A stretch of 6,114 nucleotides of DNA from Nitrospinota bacterium (GTDB taxonomy: Bacteria; JAUXIQ01). The position numbers were made by a program, and so were the translations under genes. Location: NCBI GenBank assembly GCA_030620925.1, contig JAUXIQ010000135.1, forward strand, positions 1 to 6,114. The letters run 5' to 3'. Shown here one piece after another: positions 4,644-6,114 of the stretch (the stretch's first letter is position 1; every line of letters begins with the position of its first letter). The notes beneath the pieces are model-generated. The model had not been told where the DNA came from. It searched no databases and saw nothing but the letters and a program-made list of their open reading frames with translations.

Positions 4644-4886
4644 ATGAACCATAACGGAATACCTTTAAAATTCAGCGAAGATGATTTCAAGGGATTGCTT
4701 TCCGAACAGAGGGATTACGTCCTCTACGCTTCCATCGAAACGCTCACGGAGAGCATCAACGGCATACAGAAAGAGGGTTGCAGGTGGGGCCGGGAGAGGG
4801 AAACGAAAAAGAATCGCCGCGAATACAGCCTTTCGGGGCTCATGGGTTTTATCGGTGGTTTTTTGAGCGGGAAACTCCCGTGGTAA
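4644..4886 (+). CDS. Small hypothetical phage-type protein (80 aa)
   Basis: GAGGAG at 4632-4637 sits 6 nt before ATG 4644. The protein has a polar helical N-terminal half (SEDDFKGLLSEQRDYVLYAS, about 11-30), a basic stretch (47-60, RWGRERETKKNRRE) and a Gly-rich hydrophobic C-terminal segment (63-77, LSGLMGFIGGFLSGK). The last could be a short membrane-associating helix. There is a single Cys46. No family is recognised. Its position between holin and the next small gene, with the following ribosome site overlapping its stop codon, suggests an operon. A lysis accessory role is only inferred from context. Two longer minus-strand readings overlap it and are rejected. Confidence 0.7.
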   Translation: MNHNGIPLKFSEDDFKGLLSEQRDYVLYASIETLTESINGIQKEGCRWGRERETKKNRREYSLSGLMGFIGGFLSGKLPW

Positions 4887-4896
4887 GGAGGATAAA

Positions 4897-5145
4897 ATGG
4901 GGCATTTGATCAACGGGGAGCCGTTCGCCATCGGGCAACTACACGCGGTGAGACAGGTCTGCTGCGACTGCGCCCTGGTCCATCTGTACGTTCTCGAGCT
5001 AACTGAGGATGGTGAAGTTGTCCTCACACCCTACAGGGACGATTTCGAGACCGACCGGGAGAGAAAGAAGCGGGGCATTGCCGGCATCAGGCACAGGAAG
5101 AAGCCCGCCCTCCAGCGCAGCCAGGGGAAACCAGATAAGGATTAA
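4897..5145 (+). CDS. Small phage protein with CC-x-C-x3-H motif (82 aa)
   Basis: AAGGAGG at 4885-4891 overlaps the stop of the previous gene and lies 5 nt before ATG 4897, giving tight operon spacing. Residues 20-33 read QVCCDCALVHLYVL, with Cys22, Cys23, Cys25 and His29. This resembles a small phage protein of unknown function that usually carries CCDCGLVH. The Cys and His residues could hold a metal ion, but the site has too few ligands to be certain. The C-terminal third is strongly basic (about 54-82, RERKKRGIAGIRHRKKP), which suggests nucleic-acid or phospholipid contact. Function unknown. Confidence 0.75.
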   Translation: MGHLINGEPFAIGQLHAVRQVCCDCALVHLYVLELTEDGEVVLTPYRDDFETDRERKKRGIAGIRHRKKPALQRSQGKPDKD

Positions 5146-5154
5146 AGAAGTTGT

Positions 5155-5167
5155 TATTCTGAGAATA
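5155..5167. promoter_or_regulatory. 13-bp palindrome in the gap before the fusion gene
   Basis: TATTCT-G-AGAATA is a perfect 6+1+6 palindrome just after the 82-residue gene. It may be an operator. The gap 5146-5317 shows no convincing gene, and only a loose CGCTTCC / GGAAGCG pair far apart. Confidence 0.25.
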
Positions 5168-5317
5168 GACCCCTCCGCTTCCTGCCCGCGTGCGCAGATA
5201 AAGGTCTTGTTTAGCCACCAGATACGGAATGGGGCGAGAGGTGATTACGGGAAGCGAAGTGAGCCGTTTCAGATGATTAATAAAGATTGCAAATTTTACC
5301 TGATAGGAGTAAAAAAA

Positions 5318-6114
5318 ATGAAAGAGTTTGAAAAATCTGAAGAAATATTGGATTATCTGCCTTCGAGTTTCCTGAAAAAGTTAAATAGTCCAGATGAATT
5401 GTGGGACTTGGACGAGTATGATCTCATGGTGCGGGTGGTGGCGATAGAGGCGGAGAGGCTGAGCCGAGAAGGAAAAGAAAGGGTGGCCCACGTTATCATG
5501 AACAGGCTCAAGCCCTCTAACGTCGGGGTATTCGGCGGTTTCGACATAAAAAGCGTCATTGAAAAACCAGGGGCGTTTAAAACCATGGATATAGCCAGGG
5601 CATCTGACAGCACGATGGAGAGAATCAAAAACCCCTCATTAAGAAGTAGATACCGCTCCATAAAAAGCAAGATTTTAGACCCCCAACAACATATTCCTAA
5701 AAGAGCTCTGGCAGAAGCCTTAAAGGTTGCCGGAGAAGTATATTTCGACGGTAAGGTAGACAACACAGGGGGAGCTACGAATTTATACGCTAATACTGTC
5801 AGCGGTGATAAGAAAGCTGGAGGTATTGGTGGTAATATTCTTTCTATTAACAAAGGAGATAGCGGCATCGAGGAGGATGATCCGCTGGGGCCGGGCTTTG
5901 AGGGTGACCCCGAAGGAGATATCGGCGGTGATCCTAAAGATCAAGATTCTGGTAGTGATGCAGATTACGCTTTCTCTGTACAACAGACTAAAGACGGTGG
6001 TTACGTAATTGCCGGTGATACAGATTTTTATGGTTCCGGCTCGTCTGATGTCTATCTGGTAAAAACCGATTCTTCAGGCAACGAGGAGTGGTCGAAGACT
6101 TTCAGTAGAGAGAA
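5318..6114 (+). CDS. SleB-like hydrolase domain fused to propeller-type repeats, 3' end open
   Basis: Open from ATG 5318 (site GATAGGAG just upstream) to the window end: 265 codons seen, no stop. Residues about 35-160 match the SleB/Hydrolase_2 core. IEAERLSREGKERVAHV runs into IMNRL (43-64) and aligns without gaps to the family pattern, placing Glu44 at the catalytic position. VIEKPGAFKTM (80-90) and GGATNLYAN (151-159) match later motifs. The closing Trp and IGNHxFY motifs are not recognisable. Residues about 180-214 are an acidic Gly/Asp/Pro-rich linker. Residues 216-262 are a repeat of the kind found in secreted beta-propeller proteins (TKDGGYVIAGDT, then SSDVYLVKTD and GNEEW). No signal peptide is visible, although such repeats are normally secreted. 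It could be a virion- or cell-surface-acting hydrolase with a binding domain, or a recombination fusion. The joined domains are certain from one frame; the function is inferred. Confidence 0.82.
   Translation, partial: MKEFEKSEEILDYLPSSFLKKLNSPDELWDLDEYDLMVRVVAIEAERLSREGKERVAHVIMNRLKPSNVGVFGGFDIKSVIEKPGAFKTMDIARASDSTMERIKNPSLRSRYRSIKSKILDPQQHIPKRALAEALKVAGEVYFDGKVDNTGGATNLYANTVSGDKKAGGIGGNILSINKGDSGIEEDDPLGPGFEGDPEGDIGGDPKDQDSGSDADYAFSVQQTKDGGYVIAGDTDFYGSGSSDVYLVKTDSSGNEEWSKTFSRE

Noticed and set aside
4352-4690. Minus-strand readings across the holin end, the repeat cluster and the 80-residue gene
   Set aside because: They cross palindromic repeats and real + strand genes and show no ribosome site or recognisable domain.
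5146-5317. tRNA, structured RNA or attachment site in the gap before the fusion gene
   Set aside because: No cloverleaf, no conserved core and no matching repeat in the window. Only a short palindrome and a distant weak inverted repeat are present.
1-6114. CRISPR array, insertion sequence or transposase
   Set aside because: No regularly spaced repeats and no transposase-like protein are present. The repeats seen are gene duplications and short intergenic elements.

Overview
The window reads as the lysis and late accessory region of a prophage or phage-like element of a Gram-negative-type bacterium. Three peptidoglycan hydrolase genes without signal peptides (SleB-like, GH108-like, and a second SleB-like domain) lie with a three-helix type holin, small one-helix membrane proteins and short phage-type hypothetical genes. 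Most are on the + strand, with strong AGGAGG-type ribosome sites and tight or overlapping starts. Three exported four-cysteine proteins point to a periplasm. The host cannot be named from this window. The intergenic repeats and the propeller-type repeat at the right end are of kinds I associate with Desulfobacterota and other environmental lineages, but that is only an impression.

Layout. Positions 3-446 encode a SleB/Hydrolase_2-like hydrolase, open at the left edge, with an overlapping 58-residue membrane protein (443-619). Positions 675-758 hold an in-frame deletion remnant of a GH108 endolysin gene. It converges on a minus-strand gene for a secreted four-cysteine protein (copy 1, 773-1216), whose promoter carries a palindromic operator-like site. 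A second unit follows: a 57-residue membrane protein (1396-1569), a short ORF resembling the start of an XRE-type repressor (1615-1722), the intact GH108 endolysin (1741-2268), and two more minus-strand copies of the secreted protein (copy 2, 2320-2763; copy 3, 2783-3226). Then come an exported protein of unknown function (3437-3928), a 28-residue membrane peptide (3978-4064) and a GTA-type holin (4064-4468). A composite intergenic repeat (about 4473-4623) precedes two small phage-type genes (4644-4886, 4897-5145). The last gene (5318 to the right edge) joins a SleB-like domain to an acidic linker and the first blade of a propeller-type repeat protein.

How it fits together. The holin and small membrane proteins would release or time the cytoplasmic hydrolases. 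The three secreted paralogues are the least explained part. They are divergent, apparently recombined with each other, face the endolysin genes tail to tail, and would sit in the periplasm where the hydrolases act. An inhibitor, immunity or superinfection-exclusion role is attractive but is inference. The endolysin plus secreted-gene unit has clearly been duplicated, with one endolysin copy reduced to 27 codons.
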